Part shown: positions 30,308-39,373 of the stretch, in pieces | How the letters are laid out: the number at the start of each line of letters is the position of its first letter | Numbering within the stretch: the first letter of the stretch is position 1 | Origin: Butyrivibrio proteoclasticus | GTDB lineage: Bacteria > Bacillota > Clostridia > Lachnospirales > Lachnospiraceae | Length of the DNA stretch: 40,063 nt | Reading direction: 5' to 3' | Assembly: GCF_900115735.1 (NCBI RefSeq) | Contig: NZ_FOXO01000033.1 | Span: 1-40,063 of the forward strand | Program-made: the position numbers and the translations under genes | The notes under the pieces: generated by a model | Databases searched by the model: none | The model's input: the letters and a program-made list of their open reading frames with translations, nothing else | What the model was told of the DNA's origin: nothing

Positions 30308-31960
30308 ATGAAAAAGAAAGCATCAAAATTTTTAAGTGCTGCACTTGTACTTGCACTGACTGCAGGCATAGCTACAGGTTGTGGCAATGGGGCATCAGGT
30401 AGTGGAGCAGCCAGCGTATCAGCTGATGATCTTAGCTTTCCACTTGAGAACAAGGTAACAATCACAGGTATGATCAGCTATCCATCAGGAACTGAGTCAG
30501 AACCTAACAACAGAACAATCTTCAAAAGACTTGAAGAAGAAACCAATGTACATGTTGACTGGACAGCTATTTCAAGCGACCAGTGGGGTGATAAGATCCA
30601 GCTTAGCATGGCAAACAAGAACACTCTTACAGATTTCGTTTTCAACGCAGGATTCAGCAACTCAGACCTTATCAGATACGCAGATCAGGGCGTTATCATT
30701 CCTGTAGAAGAGTACATCGATAACTATATGCCTAATCTTAAGGCTGTATTTGATAAGTATCCTGAATACCGCACAATGTGCGAGGATTCAGAGGGACATA
30801 TCTGGGCACTTCCTTGGATCGAGCAGCTTGGTTCAAACAAGACAGCTATCCAGACAGTAGGTAACAACTTCACATACATCAACCAGAAATGGCTTGATTT
30901 CCTTGGACTTCAGACACCTACAACTGTTGATGAGTTTGAAGAAGTACTTAAGGCATTCAAGGACCATGCAGCAGACCTTCAGAAAGAATTTGGTATTGAA
31001 GGTGACATTATTCCTATGTCATGCATCATGAACGATCAGGACCCAAGCCTTCTTATCAACGGTTTTGGCGAAGGCTATGGCGACAACGACATGGGACAGC
31101 ACATCGCAGTTACTGATGACAAAAAAGTTATCTGCACAGCTACACAGGAAGGCTTCAAGTCAGGTATGCAGTGGCTCCACAAGCTCTATGAAGAAGGACT
31201 TATCGATCCTGAGTGCTTCACACAGGACTGGTCAACATATGTAGCAAAAGGAAAATCCCACAGATACGGCGTATGCTTCACATGGGACGTTGCTAACATC
31301 GATAACCTTGAAGACTTCGTTCCACTTGCAGCTCTTCAGGCAGATACCAAGAACGTAACACCTTTAAATGCTTCATTTACATCAGGTTTTGACCGCGGCA
31401 GATGCGTTGTAACATCAAAGTGCGCTAACCCTGCATTCGTATGTGCTTGGCTTGATCTTATGTATGATCCATTCCAGTCACCACAGAACAACTGGGGAAC
31501 ATACGGTGAGGATGATGAATTTGATATCTTCGAGCTTTCAACAAATGCAAACGGCGACAAGATGCTTAAGCACGCTCCTCTTGGAGATGCATCACCTGTA
31601 GAAGTTCGTGAAGCTGAGTGCGTAGGCGGACCTCTTGCAATCCTGGATGAGTACTATGGCGTATACGTAACATGTCCTGATGATGCACAGTATCGTCTTG
31701 ACTGGATAAAAGAGTACTACACAGATGACATGCACTGCAAATACGTATATCCTAACGTATTCATGACAGCAGATGACACAGAAAAGCTTACAACTATCCA
31801 GACAGATCTTATCAGCTACATCAACTCAAGCAGAAGTAACTTCGTAATGAACGGCCTTACAGATGCTGACTGGGATGAGTACCTCAAGCAGGTCAACGCA
31901 TATGGCCTTGATGAGTATCTTTCAATCTATCAGAAGTACTTTGATGAGTTCTACAAGTAA
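30308..31960 (+). CDS. Sugar-binding lipoprotein, system 2
   Basis: A 550-residue solute-binding lipoprotein. The signal MKKKASKFLSAALVLALTAG ends at Cys25 (IATGC), followed by a short Gly/Ser/Ala linker. Its codons are noticeably more C-rich at third positions (AAC, TTC, ATC) than those of its neighbours, as is typical of very highly expressed genes. It captures the sugar outside the cell for the two permeases upstream. A hairpin at 31990 separates it from the enzyme genes, so receptor mRNA can be more abundant. Confidence 0.9.
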   Translation: MKKKASKFLSAALVLALTAGIATGCGNGASGSGAASVSADDLSFPLENKVTITGMISYPSGTESEPNNRTIFKRLEEETNVHVDWTAISSDQWGDKIQLSMANKNTLTDFVFNAGFSNSDLIRYADQGVIIPVEEYIDNYMPNLKAVFDKYPEYRTMCEDSEGHIWALPWIEQLGSNKTAIQTVGNNFTYINQKWLDFLGLQTPTTVDEFEEVLKAFKDHAADLQKEFGIEGDIIPMSCIMNDQDPSLLINGFGEGYGDNDMGQHIAVTDDKKVICTATQEGFKSGMQWLHKLYEEGLIDPECFTQDWSTYVAKGKSHRYGVCFTWDVANIDNLEDFVPLAALQADTKNVTPLNASFTSGFDRGRCVVTSKCANPAFVCAWLDLMYDPFQSPQNNWGTYGEDDEFDIFELSTNANGDKMLKHAPLGDASPVEVREAECVGGPLAILDEYYGVYVTCPDDAQYRLDWIKEYYTDDMHCKYVYPNVFMTADDTEKLTTIQTDLISYINSSRSNFVMNGLTDADWDEYLKQVNAYGLDEYLSIYQKYFDEFYK

Positions 31961-31989
31961 TTAAGAATGATTTTTACATTATGAAAGGC

Positions 31990-32024
31990 GAGGGGGAGGA
32001 GAAGTAATTTATCCTCCCTCTTTT
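31990..32024 (+). terminator. Partial terminator after the receptor gene
   Basis: GAGGGGGAGGA pairs with TCCTCCCTC (one bulge), then TTTTATG. The short T-run suggests partial readthrough into the fructosidase gene. No clear separate promoter is visible between here and 32102. Confidence 0.6.
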
Positions 32025-32101
32025 ATGAAAAAAAACTGTCGACCAGATCTTTCATCAGCCGGAAAAAGAAATACAGGATTTATTTAAGTGAGGAACAAAG
32101 A

Positions 32102-33592
32102 ATGAGTGATAAATTAAACAAAGCCAGAGAATATGAAGCAAAGAAGGAAAAGATGATCCCGGAGGAGCAAAGACCTCTTTTTCATCTTACTCCCAGATGT
32201 GGCTGGATGAATGATCCAAACGGTTTTAGTTTTTATAAAGGTGAGTACCATCTCTTTTACCAGTATTATCCATATGATACAGTATGGGGACCTATGCACT
32301 GGGGACACGCAAAGAGTGCTGACCTTATAACATGGCAGTACCTTCCTTGTGCAATGGCACCGGATGAGGAGCATGATAAAGACGGATGCTTTTCAGGAAG
32401 TGCCATTGAAATGGAAGATGGCAAACAGCTTCTTGTCTATACAGGTGTTGAAAAGAAAGAAGATGAAGAGGGCAATATCAGAGAAGTTCAGACTCAGTGT
32501 ATTGCTCTTGGTGATGGAACAGACTACAAAAAGTATGAAAACAATCCTGTTATTGACAGCACTACCTTGCCTGAAGGCGCAGGAAAGTATGATTTCAGAG
32601 ACCCTAAGGTTTGGAGAGAAAATGGTAAGTACTACCTTGTAGTAGGTAATAAAACAGAAGATAAAGACGGACAAATCCTAAAGTATGTGAGCGAGGATGG
32701 TATCCATTGGGAATATGACAAACTTGTAATAAAGAACAACCGCAGATTTGGTGTAATGTGGGAATGCCCTGACTATTTTGAACTTGATGGCAAACAGCTT
32801 CTTATGACAAGCCCACAGGATATGCTTCCTGAGGAACTTGAATTCCACAATGGTAATGGAACTTTGTGCGTAATTGGCCATTTGGATGATAATGGCGATT
32901 ACTGCGAAGAAAATTTCCAGGCAATAGATTACGGAATTGATTTTTATGCACCACAGACAATCCTTGCTGCTGACGGCAGAAGAATCATGATCGGATGGAT
33001 GCAGAACTGGGATACATGCGGTATAAGACGCGATGATTTCCCATGGTTTGGACAGATGAGCTTCCCAAGGGAAATCTGGCTTGAAAATAACAAGCTCATG
33101 CAGAGACCGGCCAGAGAAATAGAGAATTACTACGGAAAAAGAATAAGCAGACAAAATGTGCTTATATCAGATAGCGCATCACTTTCAAGCATTGAGGGAA
33201 GATGCATAGATATGACAGTAAAGGTCAGACCAACATCAGATGACCTTTCATATAAAAAATTTGAGATCAGATTTGCAGATAACGGCAAAGCTTTTTCAAC
33301 CATCGAATACGATCCGGAGATGAACATCGTTAAGATTGACAGAAAGCATTCCGGCAGCAGAAGAGCAATCGTTCATCAGAGAAGATGCAAAGTGTCTAAT
33401 AATAAGGGACAGATTACACTGCGCCTTGTCCTTGACAGATATAGCATGGAGCTGTTCATAAATGACGGCGAGCAGGCTATGTCAATGGTCATTCTTACTG
33501 ATGTTAAGGCTGAGGGTATCAGCTTCAAAGCTCAGGGCGAGCTTTTGATGGACGTTACAATGCATGAACTTGTGAGGGGAAAAGATGAATAA
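32102..33592 (+). CDS. GH32 beta-fructosidase (intracellular sucrose/fructan hydrolase)
   Basis: A 496-residue glycoside hydrolase family 32 enzyme without signal peptide. The three acidic motifs are present: WMNDPNGF with nucleophile Asp38, FRDPKV with transition-state Asp167, and WECPD with acid/base Glu221. A C-terminal beta-sandwich follows from about residue 350. It removes terminal fructose from sucrose, short inulin or levan chains inside the cell, or from sucrose-6-phosphate. Since import here is by ABC transporter, not by a phosphotransferase system, unphosphorylated oligosaccharide is the likelier substrate. It overlaps the kinase gene by eight bases. The ribosome site is weak (GAGGAAC). 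Confidence 0.95.
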   Translation: MSDKLNKAREYEAKKEKMIPEEQRPLFHLTPRCGWMNDPNGFSFYKGEYHLFYQYYPYDTVWGPMHWGHAKSADLITWQYLPCAMAPDEEHDKDGCFSGSAIEMEDGKQLLVYTGVEKKEDEEGNIREVQTQCIALGDGTDYKKYENNPVIDSTTLPEGAGKYDFRDPKVWRENGKYYLVVGNKTEDKDGQILKYVSEDGIHWEYDKLVIKNNRRFGVMWECPDYFELDGKQLLMTSPQDMLPEELEFHNGNGTLCVIGHLDDNGDYCEENFQAIDYGIDFYAPQTILAADGRRIMIGWMQNWDTCGIRRDDFPWFGQMSFPREIWLENNKLMQRPAREIENYYGKRISRQNVLISDSASLSSIEGRCIDMTVKVRPTSDDLSYKKFEIRFADNGKAFSTIEYDPEMNIVKIDRKHSGSRRAIVHQRRCKVSNNKGQITLRLVLDRYSMELFINDGEQAMSMVILTDVKAEGISFKAQGELLMDVTMHELVRGKDE

Positions 33593-34553
33593 AAAAATAG
33601 ATGTTGTTGCTCTTGGAGAACTTTTGATAGATTTTACAGGCAGTGGAGAGAGCACTCAGGGCAATCCTTTGTTTGAGGCTAATCCCGGAGGAGCGCCCTG
33701 CAATGTACTTTCGATGCTTCAGAACCTTGGAAACAGCACTGCTTTTATAGGAAAGGTTGGAGATGATTTTTTTGGAAGACTACTTGCTGAAAGAATCAGT
33801 AAACAGGGCATAAGCACAAAGGGACTTACCTTTGATAAGGAAGTTCACACAACTCTTGCTTTTGTGAATAAGCTTCCAAACGGTGACAGAGATTTTTCTT
33901 TTTACAGAAAACCGGGTGCTGACATGATGCTTAGCATCGAAGATATCCTTGCCAATAAGAGCCTTATTGAAAATGCTGACATTTTCCACTTTGGAACTCT
34001 TTCAATGACAGATGCTGCTGTGAGAAAAGCAACAGAGCTTGCTGTTGATATAGCTAAAAAAGCGGGATGCCTCATTTCTTTTGACCCCAATTACAGAGCA
34101 CCTCTATGGGAGTCGGAAGATAAGGCCCTTGAAGCCATTGAATATGGTCTAAAAAACTGCGACATCCTTAAAATATCTGATAATGAAGTGGAACTTGTTA
34201 CAGGAATATCCGATATTCAGGCAGGTGCAGAGAGGATAAAAAGAGAGTTTGGCATTTCTCTTGTTTTTGCAACTCTTGGACCAGATGGAAGTATGGCTTT
34301 GTATAAAGACATGGTGATTAAAAAAGAAGGATATCTGAATCCTGACACAATAGAAACTACTGGTGCCGGTGATACCTTCTGTGCCTGTGCAATTGACTAT
34401 GTACACAAAAAGGGTATAAACGAACTTACAAAAGATGGACTCTTTGAGTGCCTTGATTTTGCCAATGCAGCAGCTTCAATAATCACAACACGTAAAGGTG
34501 CACTTTCTGTAATGCCTTCAAAAGAGGAGGTTGAAGCCTTCTTGTGTCAGTGA
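33585..34553 (+). CDS. PfkB-family fructokinase
   Basis: A 322-residue carbohydrate kinase. The N-terminal VVALGELLIDFTGSG and PGGAPCNVLSMLQNLG (sugar-binding GG motif) and the C-terminal TTGAGDTFCACAIDY with the catalytic Asp match bacterial fructokinases. It phosphorylates the fructose released by the GH32 enzyme to fructose-6-phosphate, leading into glycolysis. Its start overlaps the fructosidase stop, so the two are translated together. This pair is the best clue to the sugar handled by the locus. Confidence 0.93.
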   Translation: MNKKIDVVALGELLIDFTGSGESTQGNPLFEANPGGAPCNVLSMLQNLGNSTAFIGKVGDDFFGRLLAERISKQGISTKGLTFDKEVHTTLAFVNKLPNGDRDFSFYRKPGADMMLSIEDILANKSLIENADIFHFGTLSMTDAAVRKATELAVDIAKKAGCLISFDPNYRAPLWESEDKALEAIEYGLKNCDILKISDNEVELVTGISDIQAGAERIKREFGISLVFATLGPDGSMALYKDMVIKKEGYLNPDTIETTGAGDTFCACAIDYVHKKGINELTKDGLFECLDFANAAASIITTRKGALSVMPSKEEVEAFLCQ

Positions 34554-34563
34554 ACCATAGGGG

Positions 34564-34609
34564 GAAAAATAAAGCCCCTCACGCAGGATCTTGCCTACGC
34601 AAAGGGCTT
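34564..34609 (-). terminator. Terminator of the chemotaxis receptor gene
   Basis: On the minus strand AAGCCC, GCGTAGG and their complements CCTGCGT and GGGCTT form a two-part stem, followed by a T-rich run (TTTATTTTTCCC). On the plus strand the same stem may also slow transcripts from the kinase gene. Confidence 0.6.
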
Positions 34610-34624
34610 ATGAGCTAAATTGCA

Positions 34625-36340
34625 TTATTCGTTAATTCTAAATTGTCTAATGAGATCATTAAGTGATTCAGACTGCTCCGAAAGCTCCTGGGAAACAGCA
34701 CTTGATTCCTCGGCAGTAGCGGAGTTGCTCTGAACTACATTGGAGATCATCTCAATTCCCTTGTCTATCTCATCCATGCTCTGAGCCTGCTGATTGGCAA
34801 GATCACCGGTCTGGATTATCATTTCTGTAATATCTTCAACGCTATGCTGCATAGCGTCAAGGGCTTCTGTTGTTTCAGCAACTACTGAGTTTCCGTTTTT
34901 GATTTCGTCCATAGTGTCTGCAATAAGCTGATGAGTATTTTTAGCAGCTTCGCTGGATTCATCTGCCAGCTTTCCAATCTGATCAGCTACTACAGCAAAG
35001 CCTTTTCCTGTTTCACCAGCTCTTGCAGCTTCGATAGAAGCATTGAGGGCAAGGAGGGATGTCTGTTTTGCAATGGCTTCAATAGAGTTTGTGACCTGCT
35101 CAATTTCAGCGGAAGCCTCTGTAATTCTTGTCATGGCGTCTGTAACAAGGTGCATTTTTCTGGCGCTTGCTTCAGCATTGTCTCTAACCTCTGTTGCCAT
35201 CTCCTTACTCTTTTCAGCTACATCAGCGAGTTGTCTTGTCTGTTCAGTAATGGAATTAACAGATGCTGTGAGCTCTTCAACTGCAGCAGCCTGATCTGTA
35301 GAACCTTCAGCCAGATCGTTCGCTCCCTGTGACATATTAACAGCACCTTGTGAAACTTGCTGTGAAGAATTCTTAACTTCTGCAAGAGTACTTGAGAGAT
35401 TATTGGAAATATCTGCAAGCGCTTTTCTGATTGCGTCGTAGTCACCAATGTAAAGCTTTTCGTTTTTGGAACCTGCGGTGAAGTCGCCGGATGACATACG
35501 TGTAAGTGTTTCGGCAATATCTTTTACGATGTCTGCTATAGCATCTGTGGCCGCTGTGATATCGCATGCAAGTTTTCCCAGTTCATCTTCAGAATTTGTC
35601 TTAACCTTAATTTCGATTTCGCCTTTAGCCATTCTGTCTGCAGCTTCAGTAATTGCACTAATAGGCTCCAGAATACTGCTTGTAAGGGATCTTCTGGCTT
35701 TTTGTGAGTATAGAATCGCATAAATAACAACGATGAGAGAAACCAGTGTCATAGCAATTACGCTTATAATTGCAAGTGAGTATGCGGAAGCAGCCTGAGC
35801 TTTTGCTGAATTACCAACTTCTTTGAAGTCTTTAACCACAACTTTAATTGCTTCATTTACGTTATTTCCATAAAAATCATATAATTCCTGAGTTGAGGAA
35901 CCATTTGAAAGCATTTGAATAAGGGTATCATCAGAAGAATCAATGTTGTTTATATGCTGGCGGATTGTTTCGAGATCGCCTTTATATACTTTTCCAAGTG
36001 TATCAAGACCATCGTGGAGCTCTTGTATTTTTTCCTGAGCACCGGCAATCTGGGCATTTCTATCATCAGCATCCTGAGCCGCAAGTGCCCAGAGGTAGTA
36101 CTTGGCAAGAGCTTGAATTGTTGTTCTTACTTCCCCCTGCTGTGTGTTCTGTTCATAATATACTGCATAGATATTGTGTAGATTGAAGATTGCAACAATA
36201 TCGATCAATATGATAACAACAAAAATAGCAATTAGGTTTGTTTGAAATTTGCTGAAAACTTTTTTGAATTTGTCAGATACGGAGAGTTTTTTAAAAGAAC
36301 TCGATGAAAACACATTATTTGTAGAAGCTTGTTTAGCCAT
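34625..36340 (-). CDS. Methyl-accepting chemotaxis protein
   Basis: A 571-residue receptor. One membrane helix at about residues 34-55, an external four-helix-bundle sensor to about 188, a second membrane helix at about 190-212, HAMP (from PISAITEAADRMAKGEIEIK), then the long coiled-coil signalling domain. The tip is IEAARAGETGKGFAVVADQI, the strongly conserved CheA/CheW-binding hairpin. The ligand is not known; 4HB sensors bind small molecules or other receptors. The gene has its own flagellar-type promoter. This shows a motile cell and may tie sugar sensing to movement, though proximity alone does not prove it. Confidence 0.95.
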   Translation of the reverse strand: MAKQASTNNVFSSSSFKKLSVSDKFKKVFSKFQTNLIAIFVVIILIDIVAIFNLHNIYAVYYEQNTQQGEVRTTIQALAKYYLWALAAQDADDRNAQIAGAQEKIQELHDGLDTLGKVYKGDLETIRQHINNIDSSDDTLIQMLSNGSSTQELYDFYGNNVNEAIKVVVKDFKEVGNSAKAQAASAYSLAIISVIAMTLVSLIVVIYAILYSQKARRSLTSSILEPISAITEAADRMAKGEIEIKVKTNSEDELGKLACDITAATDAIADIVKDIAETLTRMSSGDFTAGSKNEKLYIGDYDAIRKALADISNNLSSTLAEVKNSSQQVSQGAVNMSQGANDLAEGSTDQAAAVEELTASVNSITEQTRQLADVAEKSKEMATEVRDNAEASARKMHLVTDAMTRITEASAEIEQVTNSIEAIAKQTSLLALNASIEAARAGETGKGFAVVADQIGKLADESSEAAKNTHQLIADTMDEIKNGNSVVAETTEALDAMQHSVEDITEMIIQTGDLANQQAQSMDEIDKGIEMISNVVQSNSATAEESSAVSQELSEQSESLNDLIRQFRINE

Positions 36341-36389
36341 GATAACCTCCTATCATTTTCTGTAAAAGAAAATGTCAATTCTAAATGAT

Positions 36390-36417
36390 ATATCGACAAT
36401 GTATATGTATTATTTTA
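36390..36417 (-). promoter_or_regulatory. Sigma-D/sigma-28 (flagellar) promoter
   Basis: On the minus strand TAAA (36417-36414), 16 nt, GTCGATAT (36397-36390), close to the sigma-28 consensus TAAA-N15-GCCGATAA. It lies about 50 bases upstream of the receptor start, as expected for a chemotaxis gene. Confidence 0.7.
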
Positions 36418-36509
36418 GATAATAAACGTAAAAAAATATATAAATATGCGCGAATATATGTTTTTTTCACACATAAGTATTGCTTATGGCATATATAATA
36501 AATATTGAT

Positions 36510-36538
36510 TTTACTTATACGGTTCTTAAGAGTACTAT
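36510..36538 (+). promoter_or_regulatory. Probable sigma-A promoter of purA
   Basis: TTTACT (36510-36515), a 17-nt spacer and TACTAT (36533-36538), 46 bases before the purA start. A small hairpin CATAAG/CTTATG lies upstream at about 36471-36487. No purine riboswitch is seen. Confidence 0.5.
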
Positions 36539-36584
36539 TAATATGCATTGAAAATGCTATTAAGAAAAAAGTGAGGGTTAAAAA

Positions 36585-37871
36585 ATGGTTAAAGCAGTTG
36601 TAGGCGCAAACTGGGGAGATGAAGGAAAGGGTAAGATCACAGATACTCTTGCAGATAATGCCGATGTGGTAATTCGTTTTCAGGGAGGCGCTAACGCAGG
36701 CCACACTATAGTTAATGATTATGGCAAGTTTGCACTTCACACTATGCCATCAGGTGTTTTTCATTCACATATTATGAACATCATCGGGAACGGTGTTGCT
36801 TTTGATATAACAAAATTCATGAAAGAACTTAATGAGATTACTTCAAAGGGCGTTCCAATGCCACAGATAATGATCTCAGACAGAGTTCAGGTGATGATGC
36901 CTTATCATGTACTATTCGATACTTTGGAGGAAGCACGTCTTGCAGGAAAGAGTTTTGGCTCAACAAAGTCAGGTATTGCTCCTTTCTATTCAGATAAGTT
37001 TGCCAAGATCGGATGGCAGATAAACGAGTTTTACCAGAATGATGAGGCAATTAAGGAAAAGATTGCCAGAATTGCTGAAATCAAAGACGTTATCTTAAAG
37101 AATCTTTATCATGCTGAACCAATCGATCAGGAAGCGCTCTTTGAGCAGATTGTAAGTTGGAGAGAGCAGGTTAAGCCTTATATTGGAAATGTAGCCCTTT
37201 ATCTTGATAAGGCAATTAAAGAAGGAAAGACAATTCTATTAGAGGGACAGCTTGGAACAATGAAAGATCCTGACCACGGTATCTATCCTATGGTTACATC
37301 TTCATCACCACTTGCTGCTTACGGTGCAATCGGCGCAGGTATTCCTCCTTATGAGATCAAGCAGATTGTCACAGTATCAAAGGCTTATTCTTCAGCAGTT
37401 GGAGCAGGAGCATTTGTTTCAGAGCTCTTTGGAGATGAGGCGGAAGAGCTTAGAAGACGCGGCGGCGATGGCGGCGAGTACGGTGCTACTACAGGAAGAC
37501 CCAGAAGAGTTGGCTGGTATGACTGCGTGGCAAGCAAATATGGCTGCAGACTTCAGGGCACAACTGATGTTGCATTCACAGTACTGGATGTGTTAGGATA
37601 CCTTGATGAAATACCTGTTTGTGTAGGATATGATATCGACGGTGAAGTGACAACAGAGTTCCCTGTTACACACCTTCTCGAGAAGGCAAAGCCTGTATAC
37701 GAGGTACTCCCTGGCTGGAAATGTGATATCAGAGGTATAAAGAATTACGAAGACCTCCCGGAGAACTGCAGAAAGTATATTGAGTTTATCGAGGAGCATA
37801 TTGGATATCCGATTACTATGGTAAGCAATGGTCCTGCAAGAACAGATATAATATATCGTAAAAAAGGATGA
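36585..37871 (+). CDS. purA: Adenylosuccinate synthetase
   Basis: A 428-residue PurA of normal length. The start VVGANWGDEGKGKITD carries the GTP/IMP-binding loop, with NAGHTIV and the conserved switch sequence downstream (GAFVSEL, GATTGRPRRVGW, DGEVTTEFP). It joins IMP and aspartate with GTP to form adenylosuccinate, the first step of AMP synthesis. ATG 36585 follows GTGAGGG. Key residues look intact. A HAD hydrolase gene follows eight bases later and is probably co-transcribed. Housekeeping gene. Confidence 0.97.
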   Translation: MVKAVVGANWGDEGKGKITDTLADNADVVIRFQGGANAGHTIVNDYGKFALHTMPSGVFHSHIMNIIGNGVAFDITKFMKELNEITSKGVPMPQIMISDRVQVMMPYHVLFDTLEEARLAGKSFGSTKSGIAPFYSDKFAKIGWQINEFYQNDEAIKEKIARIAEIKDVILKNLYHAEPIDQEALFEQIVSWREQVKPYIGNVALYLDKAIKEGKTILLEGQLGTMKDPDHGIYPMVTSSSPLAAYGAIGAGIPPYEIKQIVTVSKAYSSAVGAGAFVSELFGDEAEELRRRGGDGGEYGATTGRPRRVGWYDCVASKYGCRLQGTTDVAFTVLDVLGYLDEIPVCVGYDIDGEVTTEFPVTHLLEKAKPVYEVLPGWKCDIRGIKNYEDLPENCRKYIEFIEEHIGYPITMVSNGPARTDIIYRKKG

Positions 37872-37878
37872 TATTTTA

Positions 37879-38763
37879 ATGGAAAAAACTCCTAATTATA
37901 AGAGAGTTCTTGCTCTTTCAGCACTTGTTCTGATTATCGGTTTGATAGTTGCATTTTTGCTTGTCGCTTTGTTTGGCGGTCCTGATTCAAAAGATCTGTT
38001 TATGGGACTTGCAGGAGCAGTAGTAGCAGTTCCAATACTGACATGGCTTTTGATATGGTCAATCGGAGCTATCACAGGAAGGCATACTATTGCTTCTCTT
38101 GATGCTATGAGCAGCAATAAAAAGCACGACAAATATGGAAATGTTATTCCCGATGGTGAAATTGACACAATAGTATTTGATATAGGAAATGTCCTTACAG
38201 ATTTTGCATGGGATAAGTTCCTGGTATATAAAGGTTATGATGACGCAATGGTAGAGCGTATTGCCAAGGCAACTGTTTACAGTGATGATTGGGTGGAATA
38301 CGACAAGGGAAACCTTACTAATGACGAGATTATTGCAAGATTTGTGGAAAACGATCCTGAGATTAAGTCAGATATAGAGGATTCTTTCAAAAACATCGAT
38401 GGAATCATCTTAAAGCGTGAAAAAACAATTCCATGGATCAGAGCTCTAAAGGCTGCAGGTTACAAGGTTTTATACCTTTCAAACTTTTCTAAACAGGCTC
38501 TTGAAGGATGCCCTGATGCAATGGAATTCTTAGCTGAAACAGATGGTGGAATCTTAAGCTACCGTGAGCACGTAGTAAAGCCGGATCCGGCAATCTATAA
38601 TCTCCTGGTAAGCCGCTATAACCTGACTCCATCCAAAACTGTATTTATCGACGACACACCGGTTAACATTGAAGCAGCCAAAAAACTTGGCTGGAAAGGC
38701 ATAATATACCGTGACTACAACCAGGTAGTTGATGAACTTGCAACTCTTGGTGTGAAATTCTGA
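37879..38763 (+). CDS. HAD-family phosphatase with two N-terminal membrane helices
   Basis: A 294-residue protein. Residues about 10-32 and 39-62 are hydrophobic and anchor it in the membrane. The HAD domain follows at about residues 95-290: FDIGNVLTDF (nucleophile Asp), LSNFS (motif II), VVKPDPAIYN (motif III Lys) and FIDDTPVNIEAA (motif IV). The usual second Asp of motif I is Gly-Asn as in YihX-like sugar phosphatases, so a sugar phosphate is a plausible substrate. The membrane anchor is unusual for this group. It lies eight bases behind purA, so the two are one transcript. A link to nucleotide turnover is possible but unproven. Confidence 0.88.
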   Translation: MEKTPNYKRVLALSALVLIIGLIVAFLLVALFGGPDSKDLFMGLAGAVVAVPILTWLLIWSIGAITGRHTIASLDAMSSNKKHDKYGNVIPDGEIDTIVFDIGNVLTDFAWDKFLVYKGYDDAMVERIAKATVYSDDWVEYDKGNLTNDEIIARFVENDPEIKSDIEDSFKNIDGIILKREKTIPWIRALKAAGYKVLYLSNFSKQALEGCPDAMEFLAETDGGILSYREHVVKPDPAIYNLLVSRYNLTPSKTVFIDDTPVNIEAAKKLGWKGIIYRDYNQVVDELATLGVKF

Positions 38764-38792
38764 TTTTTGTAAACGCACGTTTTGCAGGCGCT

Positions 38793-38848
38793 AAAGAGAG
38801 TATTTTGTTGTAAGCTTTATGCTTATTACAAAATACTCTCTTTTATTT
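38793..38848 (+). terminator. Strong rho-independent terminator
   Basis: AAAGAGAGTATTTTGT pairs with ACAAAATACTCTCTTT around an inner AAGC/GCTT stem, followed by TATTT. It closes the purA/HAD unit, and the flanking A-run may serve the other strand too. Confidence 0.85.
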
Positions 38849-38904
38849 GCGTAAGTGAATTGGATACGTATATGACCTTCTTAAAAAGTATGACATTTTG
38901 AACT

Positions 38905-39036
38905 AAATTCCAGAAATCCGCATATACTGCGGATTTCGTGAGAATATGAGTGAAGAGTCAACCAAGCCTCATCGACGAAGTCGATTTAAATTGGCTTGGT
39001 TGATGCATTCTTGAATTGTTGATTCAAGAATGTATA
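38905..39036 (+). repeat. Three-hairpin repeat, copy D
   Basis: Hairpin 1 AAATCCGCA/TGCGGATTT, hairpin 2 CAACCAAGCC/GGCTTGGTTG enclosing TCGACGAAGTCGA, hairpin 3 CATTCTTGAAT/ATTCAAGAATG. It is nearly identical to copy B where both exist. It lies about 60 bases past the terminator of the purA/HAD unit, 22 kb away from copies B and C. Confidence 0.8.
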
Positions 39037-39056
39037 TGTTGTGGCTGTGTACGCCA

Positions 39057-39180
39057 CCATTGACTGGACCTGAGGAAAACGCCTTGGCTTGCGAGCCGAC
39101 GGTGAGGATGATGGGAACAGTAGATTTTCTCGCACCGTCGGATTTAGCATTGTAGCGTTTTCCTCAGAACCCGTCAATGG
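39057..39180. repeat. Long imperfect inverted repeat
   Basis: Outer arms CCATTGAC-GG-CTGAGGAAAACGC and GCGTTTTCCTCAG-CC-GTCAATGG, inner arms CGACGGTG and CACCGTCG. The whole is 124 nt and folds into one long hairpin with two internal loops. A smaller hairpin GTGGC/GCCAC abuts it at 39041-39057. There is no T-run, so it is not an ordinary terminator. Confidence 0.7.
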
Positions 39181-39192
39181 CAAGCACCTGCG

Positions 39193-39321
39193 GTGTGGCT
39201 AATTTCCTTGCCTCAGGCTCTGACTCCGAGAACAGTAGGGGCGGCTACTTTCAAGGATATGTGTGACTATATTCCCGCGGCTCCCAATAAAGAGAGCGAA
39301 GATTCCATTTTGGAAATATAG
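39193..39321 (+). other. Possible remnant of a coding sequence
   Basis: An open frame ending TAG 39319-39321 reads TPRTVGAATFKDMCDYIPAA and PNKESEDSILEI. It has a coding-like composition, but no ribosome site and no family I recognise. It could be the tail of a lost gene, or chance. Confidence 0.2.
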
Positions 39322-39373
39322 CCTGATTTTTGAACTTACAACACCAGCCGACAAGGATTTTGACTTGTGGTTT

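Noticed and set aside
36341..36584. Purine riboswitch ahead of purA
   Set aside because: No purine-aptamer core sequence and no terminator or anti-terminator pair. Only a small hairpin and a plausible promoter are present.
38986..39183. Minus-strand gene over the inverted repeat
   Set aside because: It is explained by the long palindrome, with no ribosome site and no family resemblance.
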